From the NCBI GenBank assembly GCA_964598395.1, contig CAZRBW010000002.1, positions 1-64,000 on the forward strand: DNA of 64,000 nt, read 5' to 3'. Shown piece after piece: positions 17,657 through 25,706 of this stretch; within the stretch, counting starts at the first letter, position 1; every line of letters starts with the position of its first letter. The translations under genes and the position numbers were made by a program. The notes under the pieces are model-generated. The model worked only from the letters and a program-made list of their open reading frames with translations. It was not told where the DNA came from and searched no databases. Source of the DNA: CAXBDP01 sp964598395. Lineage in GTDB: Bacteria; Bacteroidota; Bacteroidia; Cytophagales; Cyclobacteriaceae.

Positions 17657-18772
17657 ATGAACAGAACTTTACAAAAGTTTAAAAAAAGTGCTTTTCGGCG
17701 ATTTATCATGAAAAATAAAAAATATGCTCCTGTATTATTTTTTATTGGTGGCTTTACTTTCGATTCCTTGACGCTGGGACGGATCGACCGACTCTATGAT
17801 ATGGTAGTGGTGTCTTTACATATTACATCACTTTCCATCACACTATATCTCTATAATTTGGCAGATGACGGAAAATGGAAAAACACCCTTTTAGATCGAT
17901 ATAAGAAATATTTTCCTTTGGCCATTCAGTTCTTCTTTGGAGCCCTTTCCAGTGCCTATGTCATCTATTTTTCAAGAAGCGTTTCCCTCTCCAAAACAAT
18001 CACATTCTTTGTCATATTAGTTGGATTACTTGTAGCCAATGAGTTTCTGAAAAAACGAATATCGAATAAGTATTTGCAATTCAGTGTCTATTTTTTCGTG
18101 AGTTTCACTTTTTTCACCTTTATGATACCCGTGTTCATTAAAGAAATGAATACAGCCATATTTGTGATCTCTGGCCTAATCAGTTTAGCATGTACACTTG
18201 GACTAATAATTATCATCTACAATAAAAGCCCAAGTACTAGGAAAGAAATAAGGCTGAGCAAAATTATTGGCCTCATAATTACCATGTACACAACCATTAA
18301 CTTGTTTTATTATTTCAATTTGATTCCTCCTGTTCCGCTTGTACTAGCAAGTGGTATCGTAGCACACGATATTAAAGTGGACAACGACAAATACCTAGTC
18401 TCTTTCGAAACAGATGAGTGGAATGTATTTTGGAGAGAGCATAGGATAAAATTCATTTATAGCGAAGGTGAGAGAGTGTATGTTTTCGCCTCCATATTTG
18501 CCCCTACAGCTATCGAAAAATCGATATTTCATCGCTGGAAATGGCGCAATGAGAATACCAAAAAATGGGAAATTGTAGATGATATAGGTTACAGGATTAC
18601 TGGCGGAAGAGGCACAGGTTTTCGTGGCTACACTTACAAAAACAATATGAAGGAAGGGCGGTGGAAAGTAGAAGTAATTACCAAAGAAGGATTGGTAATT
18701 GGAATCATCGATTTTGAAATCGTGATCGACGATAGTTTAAAGCCTGTTGGATTGGTGGTTAAGGAGTTTTAA
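17657..18772 (+). CDS. Multi-spanning membrane protein with C-terminal DUF2914 domain
   Basis: 371 residues. About seven hydrophobic segments fill residues 24-240. The soluble C-terminal part contains HRWKWRNENTKKW and a GRWKVEVITKEGLVIG ending, the pattern of DUF2914. No function is established for this family as far as I know. A second in-frame ATG (18 codons on, MKNKKYAP) sits just before the first span and is an alternative start. It has no close operon partner: HigB starts 62 bases later with its own apparent control region. Confidence 0.78.
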   Translation: MNRTLQKFKKSAFRRFIMKNKKYAPVLFFIGGFTFDSLTLGRIDRLYDMVVVSLHITSLSITLYLYNLADDGKWKNTLLDRYKKYFPLAIQFFFGALSSAYVIYFSRSVSLSKTITFFVILVGLLVANEFLKKRISNKYLQFSVYFFVSFTFFTFMIPVFIKEMNTAIFVISGLISLACTLGLIIIIYNKSPSTRKEIRLSKIIGLIITMYTTINLFYYFNLIPPVPLVLASGIVAHDIKVDNDKYLVSFETDEWNVFWREHRIKFIYSEGERVYVFASIFAPTAIEKSIFHRWKWRNENTKKWEIVDDIGYRITGGRGTGFRGYTYKNNMKEGRWKVEVITKEGLVIGIIDFEIVIDDSLKPVGLVVKEF

Positions 18773-18790
18773 AAAGTTATATTATGATAA

Positions 18791-18809
18791 AGTTTCCTTT
18801 TGTGAAACT
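18791..18809. promoter_or_regulatory. Inverted repeat AGTTTC-N7-GAAACT upstream of higBA, candidate operator
   Basis: Six-base arms at 18791-18796 and 18804-18809, 25 bases before the toxin start. HigA antitoxins repress their own operon by binding such repeats, so this is the natural candidate site. Confidence 0.4.
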
Positions 18810-18834
18810 ATTTTAGTTTACTTGCACTTATTAC

Positions 18835-19167
18835 ATGAAAATCCATTTAATTAAAAAACAGACAATTGAAGATTATGTCTTAAAAAATGCTCGAAGTAGA
18901 GTGTCTTTTGAAATTTGGCTATCAATTTTGAAACAGGCTGATTGGAAAGACCCTAGTGATATTATAAAAACTTTCAATAGTGCAGATATTCTTGGTAAAG
19001 GCTCTGAAAGAGTGGTATTTAATATTGGAGGAAACAACTACAGATTGATATGTAAATATCATTTTGGAGTTTCTAAAATCCATCTATTTGTAAAATGGAT
19101 TGGCACACATGCAGCTTATTCAAAACTTTGCTCTCAGGGTATGCAATACGATATAAATGTATACTAA
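18835..19167 (+). CDS. higB: HigB-type toxin (mRNA interferase)
   Basis: 110 residues, standard length. The family core is visible: a central NNYRLICKYHF strand, then LFVKWIGTHAAYSKL, as in HigB toxins related to RelE. The protein would cleave mRNA at the ribosome when not held by its antitoxin. The toxin gene comes first and the antitoxin 25 bases later, the order typical of HigBA. A partner gene with the right family supports the call. Confidence 0.88.
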   Translation: MKIHLIKKQTIEDYVLKNARSRVSFEIWLSILKQADWKDPSDIIKTFNSADILGKGSERVVFNIGGNNYRLICKYHFGVSKIHLFVKWIGTHAAYSKLCSQGMQYDINVY

Positions 19168-19192
19168 TAAGGATTAAAAAAAATTAGCGAAA

Positions 19193-19630
19193 ATGGAAAC
19201 CTTAAAATTCACTATAATTAAAAATAAGGAGCAGTATAATGAGTATTGCAATATATTAGAAGAGTTGATATTGAATGAGCAAAGTCAAGATGAAATAGAT
19301 CTCCTTTCGCTTTTGATTGAAAAATGGGATAATGATAACAACACACTCAAAGATGCAGATCCCATTGAATTAATAAAATCCTTGATGGCCGAACATCGCT
19401 TGAAGGCTAAGGATTTAATCGAAATTCTCAATTTATCAAAAGGGACAATATCGAAGGTTTTGAATTACCAGAAAGGACTATCAAAAGAAACTATAAGAAA
19501 GCTGTCTGAATATTTTAAGGTATCTCAAGAGGCTTTTAATCGACCTTACAAATTAGAAAGTGAACATAACAGAAGTTTGGAGAACGCACGCCAAATGAAT
19601 AAAAGGCAAAAAATAGCAGAAGCAGGATAA
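19193..19630 (+). CDS. higA: HigA-type antitoxin with HTH domain
   Basis: 145 residues. The N-terminal half (to about residue 60) has the acidic HigA segment DEIDLLSLLIEKWD. An HTH of the Xre type follows (AKDLIEILNLSKGTISKVLN, then LSKETIRKLSEYFKV). It binds HigB and represses the operon. About 30 charged residues follow the HTH. The gene starts 25 bases after higB. Confidence 0.88.
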   Translation: METLKFTIIKNKEQYNEYCNILEELILNEQSQDEIDLLSLLIEKWDNDNNTLKDADPIELIKSLMAEHRLKAKDLIEILNLSKGTISKVLNYQKGLSKETIRKLSEYFKVSQEAFNRPYKLESEHNRSLENARQMNKRQKIAEAG

Positions 19631-19818
19631 ACAATAGATTTTGTCTTTGGATAAGGATCAATAATTGAATTTTTATTGAACTCAGCGCAAGTGGAGTGAA
19701 TAAATCTTTTTACTAGGACTCTTTATTAAAAATATTACTAGATGTAATCTCAGATTTAAATTGTGGAATACAATCAGTAAAAGCTAACAAAGGTTAAAAA
19801 AACCAGACCAACAAATAT

Positions 19819-19856
19819 ACTACGACACAATTTGGCGTAGTCTACCCATATCTTTG
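19819..19856 (+). promoter_or_regulatory. Promoter -7 box with overlapping inverted repeat, upstream of AAA-WYL operon
   Basis: ACTACG (19819-19824) and CGTAGT (19836-19841) are inverted with an 11-base spacer. TATCTTTG (19849-19856) is an exact TAnnTTTG box, 17 bases before the ATG at 19874. A repeat placed over the -33 region suits repression, with the WYL protein of the same operon as the obvious candidate regulator. Confidence 0.5.
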
Positions 19857-19873
19857 TTTCAAACGCTAGAGAT

Positions 19874-21544
19874 ATGAGACAGACTATAAAATCAAAAGTA
19901 TTAGACAGTATTGGCAATGTCTATGAGCAATCCAAGGATTGTGAACTAAATACGGCATTTTTTGAGAAAGTTGATGCTGACTTAAAAGTTCTTGCCAAAT
20001 ACTTCAAAGTATCTCGAAACCAATCGTTGATTATCGCAATGGTGTTTGCACTCAATTACAAAGGAAGCAATGTTGAGCTAAAAGACTTAATTGAGTACTT
20101 CAGTTGCAACCCCATGAAATTACTGGAGTTCAGCGATGACTTTGAAGCACTTTATTCATCAAGAATCTTCATTAAGCGAAAAAACTACCGCCGAAGCAGC
20201 CTAGCTTTATCTACTGATCAGTTTTCAATTAATGAGAAAATTACTGAAGCTATCCTAAAGAATAAGCCCATGCCCGTGATCGGCACAGAAGAATTTAATG
20301 ATGTAATCAAGCTTCTTGAAAGGATTCACCAATTATCCATAGAGAGAGATATTGATGGCTTGTCAACCTGCGAACTATTAGAACAGGCGGCAGAATTAAT
20401 ACATGCTAACTTGAATTTCCCTCTAATAAAGAAAATCAATGACTATCAATTGCCGATCGAAGACACATACTTTTTCATTTACTTGATTTGGAAGACAATA
20501 ACAGGTAACGAAACGGCTGATCTTGATCGTACTACGGACAAAATTTTTGATAGCGCTTGGGAAAAGGTCAACTATGTTCAAAAGATTCTTGCAAAGCGAA
20601 ATCTGCTCATAGCAAATGACCACGTAGAAATGGTGGAAGGCAATTTCTTCAACGATACGGATCTCAAACTTTCCGACACAACCATTCAGATGCTCCAAGA
20701 GCTGGGCATTAAACTTTTTGCAAACAAAAAGAAGGCGGACAACATTATTGACCCATCAAAAATTAATGCTAAGATTCTATATTTTAATGAGTTTGAAAAT
20801 AAACAGCTGGACTTATTAAAAACGGTGCTGGAGGATAAAAACTTCAAAGAAACTCAGGAAAGATTACTGAAAAAAGGACTGCCCAAAGGGATTACCACTT
20901 TACTCCACGGCTACCCTGGCACTGGAAAAACAGAAACGGTTTTCCAGGTGGCAAAAGCCACCGATCGAGAAATTGTGAAAGTGGAAATAAGCCAATCAAA
21001 ATCAATGTGGTTTGGCGAAAGTGAGAAAATAATAAAACGGATTTTCACTGATTATAATGCCTTTGCAAAAGATTGTGAAAGGATGCCGATTTTGTTTTTC
21101 AACGAGGCTGATGCCATTATTTCAAAACGTGCAGAGGCCAACAACTCTCCTGTTTCAAAAACTGAAAATACTATTCAAAACATCTTATTGGAGGAGCTTG
21201 AGAACTTTGAAGGAATATTTTTCGCCACTACCAATTTGGCAAAAAACCTTGATTTGGCTTTTGAAAGAAGGTTTTTATTCAAAATTGAATTTCAAAAACC
21301 TGATATTACCGTGAAAGCCAAAATTTGGAACTCGAAACTACCCAGTCTGACTGAAACTGAATGTGAGCTCCTCGCAAATAGCTTCGATTTCACTGGAGGG
21401 CAAATTGATAATATCGTGAGAAAAAATGAAATTCATGAAATCATTCATGGCGTATCCGTTGACTTTAGCAACATCACGGAATTCTGCAAAACAGAATCTC
21501 TTTCAAAAACCGAAGGCGCCAAAATAGGTTTCACCAAAGCTTAA
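19874..21544 (+). CDS. AAA+ ATPase
   Basis: 556 residues. The N-terminal 300 residues are mostly helical-looking and unrecognised. The AAA module holds Walker A GYPGTGKT (346-353) and a Walker B-type ILFFNEAD in which Asn410 replaces the usual Asp before Glu411. A sensor-1-like ATTN and the arginine pair of AFERRF follow. The module resembles CDC48/FtsH-like AAA proteins more than Clp or MoxR. The catalytic Glu is kept, so hydrolysis is plausible. It is followed 4 bases later by a WYL regulator gene and then a small ORF, which suggests a self-regulated accessory or defence-type module; this role is inference. Confidence 0.82.
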   Translation: MRQTIKSKVLDSIGNVYEQSKDCELNTAFFEKVDADLKVLAKYFKVSRNQSLIIAMVFALNYKGSNVELKDLIEYFSCNPMKLLEFSDDFEALYSSRIFIKRKNYRRSSLALSTDQFSINEKITEAILKNKPMPVIGTEEFNDVIKLLERIHQLSIERDIDGLSTCELLEQAAELIHANLNFPLIKKINDYQLPIEDTYFFIYLIWKTITGNETADLDRTTDKIFDSAWEKVNYVQKILAKRNLLIANDHVEMVEGNFFNDTDLKLSDTTIQMLQELGIKLFANKKKADNIIDPSKINAKILYFNEFENKQLDLLKTVLEDKNFKETQERLLKKGLPKGITTLLHGYPGTGKTETVFQVAKATDREIVKVEISQSKSMWFGESEKIIKRIFTDYNAFAKDCERMPILFFNEADAIISKRAEANNSPVSKTENTIQNILLEELENFEGIFFATTNLAKNLDLAFERRFLFKIEFQKPDITVKAKIWNSKLPSLTETECELLANSFDFTGGQIDNIVRKNEIHEIIHGVSVDFSNITEFCKTESLSKTEGAKIGFTKA

Positions 21545-21548
21545 AATC

Positions 21549-22445
21549 ATGTCGAAAAGAGAAACAATTGCGAGATATAATCTGATCATCAATAAGCTAA
21601 GAAAGCATCCTGCAACATTTACAGAAATTGCCGACTACCTCGTTTTAGAATCAGAATTACAGGAATACAATTTCAATGTATCGAAGCGGACTTTCCAGCG
21701 GGACATTGAGGATATCCGGTCGCTGTACAGCATCGACATCCAATATGACTTTTCGAGAAGGGTGTATCATATCGACATTGATGAACAGTTGGAACAGAAT
21801 AAAAGGATTTTGGAGGCATTTGACACCTTCAATGCTCTTAATATTAGCGACCGACTTTCCAATCATATTCACTTCGAAAAACGCCGACCACAAGGAACCG
21901 AAAACCTCTATGGCCTGCTGCATGCAATAAAAAACGAAACTCAAATTTCCTTTGCCTATCAAAAGTTTGAGGCAGATGAAGTTACACATCGCATTGCAGA
22001 ACCTTATGCCATCAAGGAATTTAAAAATCGATGGTATGTACTTGCCAATGATTTGAAAGATCAAAAAGTAAAAAGCTTCGCATTAGACAGATTATCTAAG
22101 CTAGAAATCACACGAAGGAAATTCCAGTTACCGCATGATTTCAATGTGAATGAGCACTTTAAATATTGCTTTGGCATCATCAGCCCAAATAATGAAAAAC
22201 TGCGGGAGGTAATTTTAAGCTTCGATCCCTTACAAGGCAAATACATCAAAACCCTACCCTTACATGAATCTCAAGAAATCCTGAAAGACGATGAAACTGA
22301 ATTGCTAATAAAACTCAAGCTCTTTATCACTCATGATTTTATTATGGAAATCCTCTCACTGGGCGAAAATGTAAAAGTGATCCAGCCACCAAGCTTAATT
22401 ACAAAAATTAAGAAAGCACTAGAAGCAGCTTTGAAGCTGTATTGA
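21549..22445 (+). CDS. WYL-domain transcriptional regulator
   Basis: 298 residues. The N-terminus has a winged-HTH-like start (ARYNLIINKLRKHPATFTEI), as in DeoR-type WYL proteins. The WYL domain follows with RWYVLANDL near residue 160 and SFALDRL after it; a WCX-like C-terminal part ends the protein. WYL proteins bind ligands such as nucleotides or single-stranded DNA and often regulate phage-defence loci (BrxR, CapW). It starts 4 bases after the AAA gene stop, so the two are translated together. One octamer copy at 22202-22209 is the only one in the 17.4-26.1 kb stretch. Confidence 0.88.
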   Translation: MSKRETIARYNLIINKLRKHPATFTEIADYLVLESELQEYNFNVSKRTFQRDIEDIRSLYSIDIQYDFSRRVYHIDIDEQLEQNKRILEAFDTFNALNISDRLSNHIHFEKRRPQGTENLYGLLHAIKNETQISFAYQKFEADEVTHRIAEPYAIKEFKNRWYVLANDLKDQKVKSFALDRLSKLEITRRKFQLPHDFNVNEHFKYCFGIISPNNEKLREVILSFDPLQGKYIKTLPLHESQEILKDDETELLIKLKLFITHDFIMEILSLGENVKVIQPPSLITKIKKALEAALKLY

Positions 22446-22507
22446 TTCACATCATTCCATTCTTTTAACAATCCTGCAGAAAATCATTCATCCCAAAATA
22501 TCAACCC

Positions 22508-22783
22508 ATGAATTACCAGCAACAACTCGACAAAATCTTCAGCCCAGGCGACTTATGGAAACATAGAACACTTAGAACGCTATTCGATCCATATTCTACA
22601 GAATACCTATACACCACAATGGACGAAAAAACCAGCATCCTCAAAACCATCCTTGGTAATGGCCTTAGTTTAAAAGCCATCATTTCAGCCTACAAAGACT
22701 TTTACATACAAGAAAATAAACCAGATGTTGCTGATGCTTTGGAAGATGGGTTGGTGGGGGTGTTGGAGGAGGTTTTGAAATAG
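22508..22783 (+). CDS. Small hypothetical protein
   Basis: 91 residues, 62 bases after the WYL gene, same strand. It looks soluble and helical, begins MNYQQQLDKIFSPG and ends in acidic DALEDGLVGVLEEVLK. No motif or family is recognised. Codon use is like its neighbours and the frame is clean, so I think it is real. Its likely co-transcription with the AAA and WYL genes suggests it belongs to that module. Confidence 0.6.
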   Translation: MNYQQQLDKIFSPGDLWKHRTLRTLFDPYSTEYLYTTMDEKTSILKTILGNGLSLKAIISAYKDFYIQENKPDVADALEDGLVGVLEEVLK

Positions 22784-22968
22784 TCTCATGAGATAAAATG
22801 TCTGAACCATTGATTTAATTGATTTTATATGATTAAAGAATTCAGGAGCAGTAATTGGCATTGACAAATCACATGTAAGCTACTTTGAAGCGACTTGTTT
22901 ATAAGAAATTATCAACTAGTGACACCTCTCGACCCACGAAAAGAAGAATTAAAAAGGAATTGCCATCA

Positions 22969-23022
22969 AATCATTAAAACTTGTTATTCAAACATGTTTT
23001 AATGATTATGTTGTTATATTTG
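22969..23022 (+). promoter_or_regulatory. 12-bp inverted repeat and exact -7 box immediately before the DUF4143 ATPase ATG
   Basis: Arms AATCATTAAAAC (22969-22980) and GTTTTAATGATT (22996-23007) pair perfectly with a 15-base spacer. TATATTTG (23015-23022) is an exact TAnnTTTG box that ends 4 bases before the ATG at 23027, so a transcript starting at the normal distance would be leaderless. Confidence 0.45.
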
Positions 23023-23026
23023 GGAT

Positions 23027-24271
23027 ATGGGAAATTACTTAGATCGTAAAGAATACATTAGCAAGTTACTGGCTTATAGAGATAAAGACCTTATAAAAGT
23101 AGTGAGCGGATTGCGAAGAAGTGGTAAAAGCACTTTATTCGAGTTATATAGACAAGAGCTGTTCCAAAGTGGCGTGGAAGATACGCAAGTAGTGTTTTTA
23201 AACTTTGAACAGTTTGAACTACGCAAATATCTTAACGATTTAGAAGCATTGTATGCACATATCATAAGCCAACTCGACTTATCAAAGCCCTGTTACGTTT
23301 TTCTTGACGAGGTACAAAATGTAACCGAATTTGAAAGGTTGGTGGACGGCTTGTTTGTAAAAGCCAATATAGATGTTTACATCACAGGCTCAAATGCATT
23401 TTTGCTATCAGGCGAGTTAGCAACACTTTTAAGCGGTCGATACATAGAAATTTCTATATTACCTTTTTCATTCAAAGAATACTTAACCGCTCGTAAAATT
23501 GAAATAACAAACAGGTACCTAAATTATGAAGCTCTATTTTTTGATTATGTAAATGAAACCTCATTGCCCAAGGGTGTTGAATTGAGAGAGGAAGGTTATG
23601 ATAAGATATATGAGTACCTAGAGGCTATTTACGCCACTATTATAGAAAAGGACATTACACAACGTTACCAAATAAACGACAAACGAGCTTTTAGCAACAT
23701 TATAAAATTTGTAGCTTCCAACATAGGAAACCCACTATCGCCCGGAAATATTGCAAAAACATTAAAACAAGACGGACAACACACACACAACACTACAGTT
23801 GAGAGATATTTAGACTATTTAGTTGCAAGCTTTATCTTCTACAAAGTAAATCGTTTTGATTTAAAAGGCAGAAAGCAATTGGCAACTCAGGAAAAATATT
23901 ATTTAGTAGATCCTGGTTTGCTCAATATTTTGGTAGGAAAAGAACGCGCTACAGATAGAGGACATATATTAGAGAATGTTGTCTATCTGGAACTTCTTCG
24001 TAGAGGCAACAAAATTTGGACAGGCACGACACGTAACAACGAAATAGACTTCGTCTGCAAAAATACGAAAGGCGACATTGAGTATTATCAGGTTGCTTGG
24101 CAAATGACAAGTGAAGGCACAATCGAACGCGAGTTTGGCTCATTAGAAAAAATCAACGACAATTACCCAAAATTTTTGCTTACGACAGACTCCTTTACAC
24201 AAAACAGAAATGGCATAAAGCATTTAAACGTTTTTAACTGGTTACTACAATCGGATCAAAAACAGCAATAA
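23027..24271 (+). CDS. ATPase of the AAA_14 / DUF4143 family
   Basis: 414 residues. Walker A is GLRRSGKST (near 28-36) and Walker B is YVFLDEVQN. ITGSNAFLLSGELATLLSGR and LPFSFKEYL follow, then the DUF4143 C-terminal region with YYLVDPGLLN and NEIDFVCKN. The C-terminal pattern is like restriction-endonuclease-fold nucleases in related proteins, but its activity is unproven. Such genes are scattered through Bacteroidota and archaea, often as single mobile-looking genes. It stands alone: 243 bases follow the small ORF upstream and the next gene is on the other strand. Confidence 0.88.
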   Translation: MGNYLDRKEYISKLLAYRDKDLIKVVSGLRRSGKSTLFELYRQELFQSGVEDTQVVFLNFEQFELRKYLNDLEALYAHIISQLDLSKPCYVFLDEVQNVTEFERLVDGLFVKANIDVYITGSNAFLLSGELATLLSGRYIEISILPFSFKEYLTARKIEITNRYLNYEALFFDYVNETSLPKGVELREEGYDKIYEYLEAIYATIIEKDITQRYQINDKRAFSNIIKFVASNIGNPLSPGNIAKTLKQDGQHTHNTTVERYLDYLVASFIFYKVNRFDLKGRKQLATQEKYYLVDPGLLNILVGKERATDRGHILENVVYLELLRRGNKIWTGTTRNNEIDFVCKNTKGDIEYYQVAWQMTSEGTIEREFGSLEKINDNYPKFLLTTDSFTQNRNGIKHLNVFNWLLQSDQKQQ

Positions 24272-24458
24272 TCAAAGGCCATTACATCAAAAATAAATAG
24301 TAGGGCATGAGCAACTAATAAAGAACTTTGCCATTTTATTCAACCACTACCAAAGCAGGTAAAAACAACCTAGTCATCGATATTTAATTTCCTCAACTAC
24401 CGATAATATATTCCACAGAAAACAATGAATTAATTGCGGTAATCAAGCTTAAAATCTC

Positions 24459-24995
24459 CTACCTCCCCACCGGAATATGTACCCTTACATTATTATCTGG
24501 AGTGTAGATTTCAATGGAAATAGGTTGGTGGGTATAGCCAGCGTTTTGGGCGACGGCAATCATTCTTTCTTCTATACTTGCAGGGCTGGGCATCACCAGG
24601 TTGTGCACTTCTAGTCTGGCTTCTACTACTTCGCTTACCTCCACGCCCATCATTCTAAATTCATCAGGAATTTCGGCAGGAATCTCATCGAGGATAACGC
24701 CCATAAAAAGCTTCACTTCATTTCGCTTAGTTTCGGCATCGCGAAAATAGACCATGCTTAATCTGCCTTTGAGTTCGCCACGCTCAATACGTTCTCGCAG
24801 GTCAAAAAAGTGTTCACGTACACGCTTATCAGTGGGGCGGCCTTCGAAATCTATACCTACTATTCTGTACGGGCCTTGTACATTTTGTATGCTGATGTCA
24901 ATAGTATTGAGGCCACCTAAATACACGTACAATCCTACGAGCGACAAAATGATCACTGCAACTATGGCAAGGGCAATTTTTTTGTTTTTCGACAT
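24459..24995 (-). CDS. Membrane-anchored protein, possibly GyrI-like ligand-binding domain
   Basis: 178 residues. One N-terminal membrane span (about 6-26) is followed by a soluble domain. FFDLRERIERGEL, a two-strand segment and GYTHQPISIEIYTPDNNVRVHIPV at the end resemble the layout of SOUL/GyrI-type domains; this is a weak resemblance only. Its ATG overlaps the stop of the upstream barrel-like gene (TAATG), so the two are translationally coupled. Confidence 0.6.
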   Translation of the reverse strand: MSKNKKIALAIVAVIILSLVGLYVYLGGLNTIDISIQNVQGPYRIVGIDFEGRPTDKRVREHFFDLRERIERGELKGRLSMVYFRDAETKRNEVKLFMGVILDEIPAEIPDEFRMMGVEVSEVVEARLEVHNLVMPSPASIEERMIAVAQNAGYTHQPISIEIYTPDNNVRVHIPVGR

Positions 24996-25612
24996 TATTT
25001 ATTCCAATTGTATCTGATCCCAAATGCACCATAAAAGCGAAGTGCTAATGGATTGTCCACTACTTCGGCAAACAAACTTACCTCAGCAAAAAAAGTGATT
25101 GGCGCATTGTATAGCGTGTATTCTGTACCGATGATTGCTTCAGGCCCAATATCGTAATTATAATGTTCTTCGAAAAAACGATCTGCTGTTTGGTACTCTG
25201 CAATATCCTCCAACCGAATGTATTCATACTCTACTGAGGCAAATCGCAAATGCAACCCAACGCCATAGTACCATTGTAATCCGCCATCCAAGTCTTCACT
25301 AAATTTTTTATGGTTTAAATATCTAGCACTAAAACCAATGGTGTAATCCAATCCATGATTGTAGTATAAAAAGTCATCAAAACGATTAATCCGACCAAAA
25401 GATTTTTTATAATAACTTGCATTCCAACGATTTCCGCTAGATCCTCCTATAAATTCTATTGCTTGGGTTGGGCTTAAATATTTTTTGTAACTAATGCCAA
25501 ATGGATCGCCTAATCTCAGACCCACGCCATTATCGTACTCCTGCCCAAAAAGCAACGCAGGAGCAAATACAAAAGCAATTAGCACAAGAAATTTACGCGA
25601 GAGATTAAGCAT
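24995..25612 (-). CDS. Predicted outer-membrane beta-barrel protein
   Basis: 205 residues with a signal peptide ending near LLFGQ. Alternating hydrophobic and polar residues, many aromatic residues and the C-terminal YGAFGIRYNWNK suggest a small outer-membrane barrel of about eight strands. No named family is recognised. It is the first of two coupled genes, and an exact -7 box lies 20 bases upstream. Confidence 0.65.
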   Translation of the reverse strand: MLNLSRKFLVLIAFVFAPALLFGQEYDNGVGLRLGDPFGISYKKYLSPTQAIEFIGGSSGNRWNASYYKKSFGRINRFDDFLYYNHGLDYTIGFSARYLNHKKFSEDLDGGLQWYYGVGLHLRFASVEYEYIRLEDIAEYQTADRFFEEHYNYDIGPEAIIGTEYTLYNAPITFFAEVSLFAEVVDNPLALRFYGAFGIRYNWNK

Positions 25613-25632
25613 ATCTATTTTCGATTGTTGGT

Positions 25633-25640
25633 CAAAACTA
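25633..25640 (-). promoter_or_regulatory. -7 box (TAGTTTTG on minus strand) before the barrel gene
   Basis: Exact TAnnTTTG match, 20 bases upstream of the ATG at 25612. No good -33 element at the usual distance. Confidence 0.38.
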
Positions 25641-25706
25641 ACTCAATATGCAAAGAAAATAAACCATTGAAGGGTTTTCCATGAAATAAATACCCCAACA
25701 TATAAA

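Noticed and set aside
21657..22064. Minus-strand ORF of 135 residues inside the WYL gene
   Set aside because: Shadow; the plus-strand frame has the WYL motifs.
17657..24271. Calling the accessory block a mobile element
   Set aside because: No integrase, transposase, tRNA or terminal repeat was seen.
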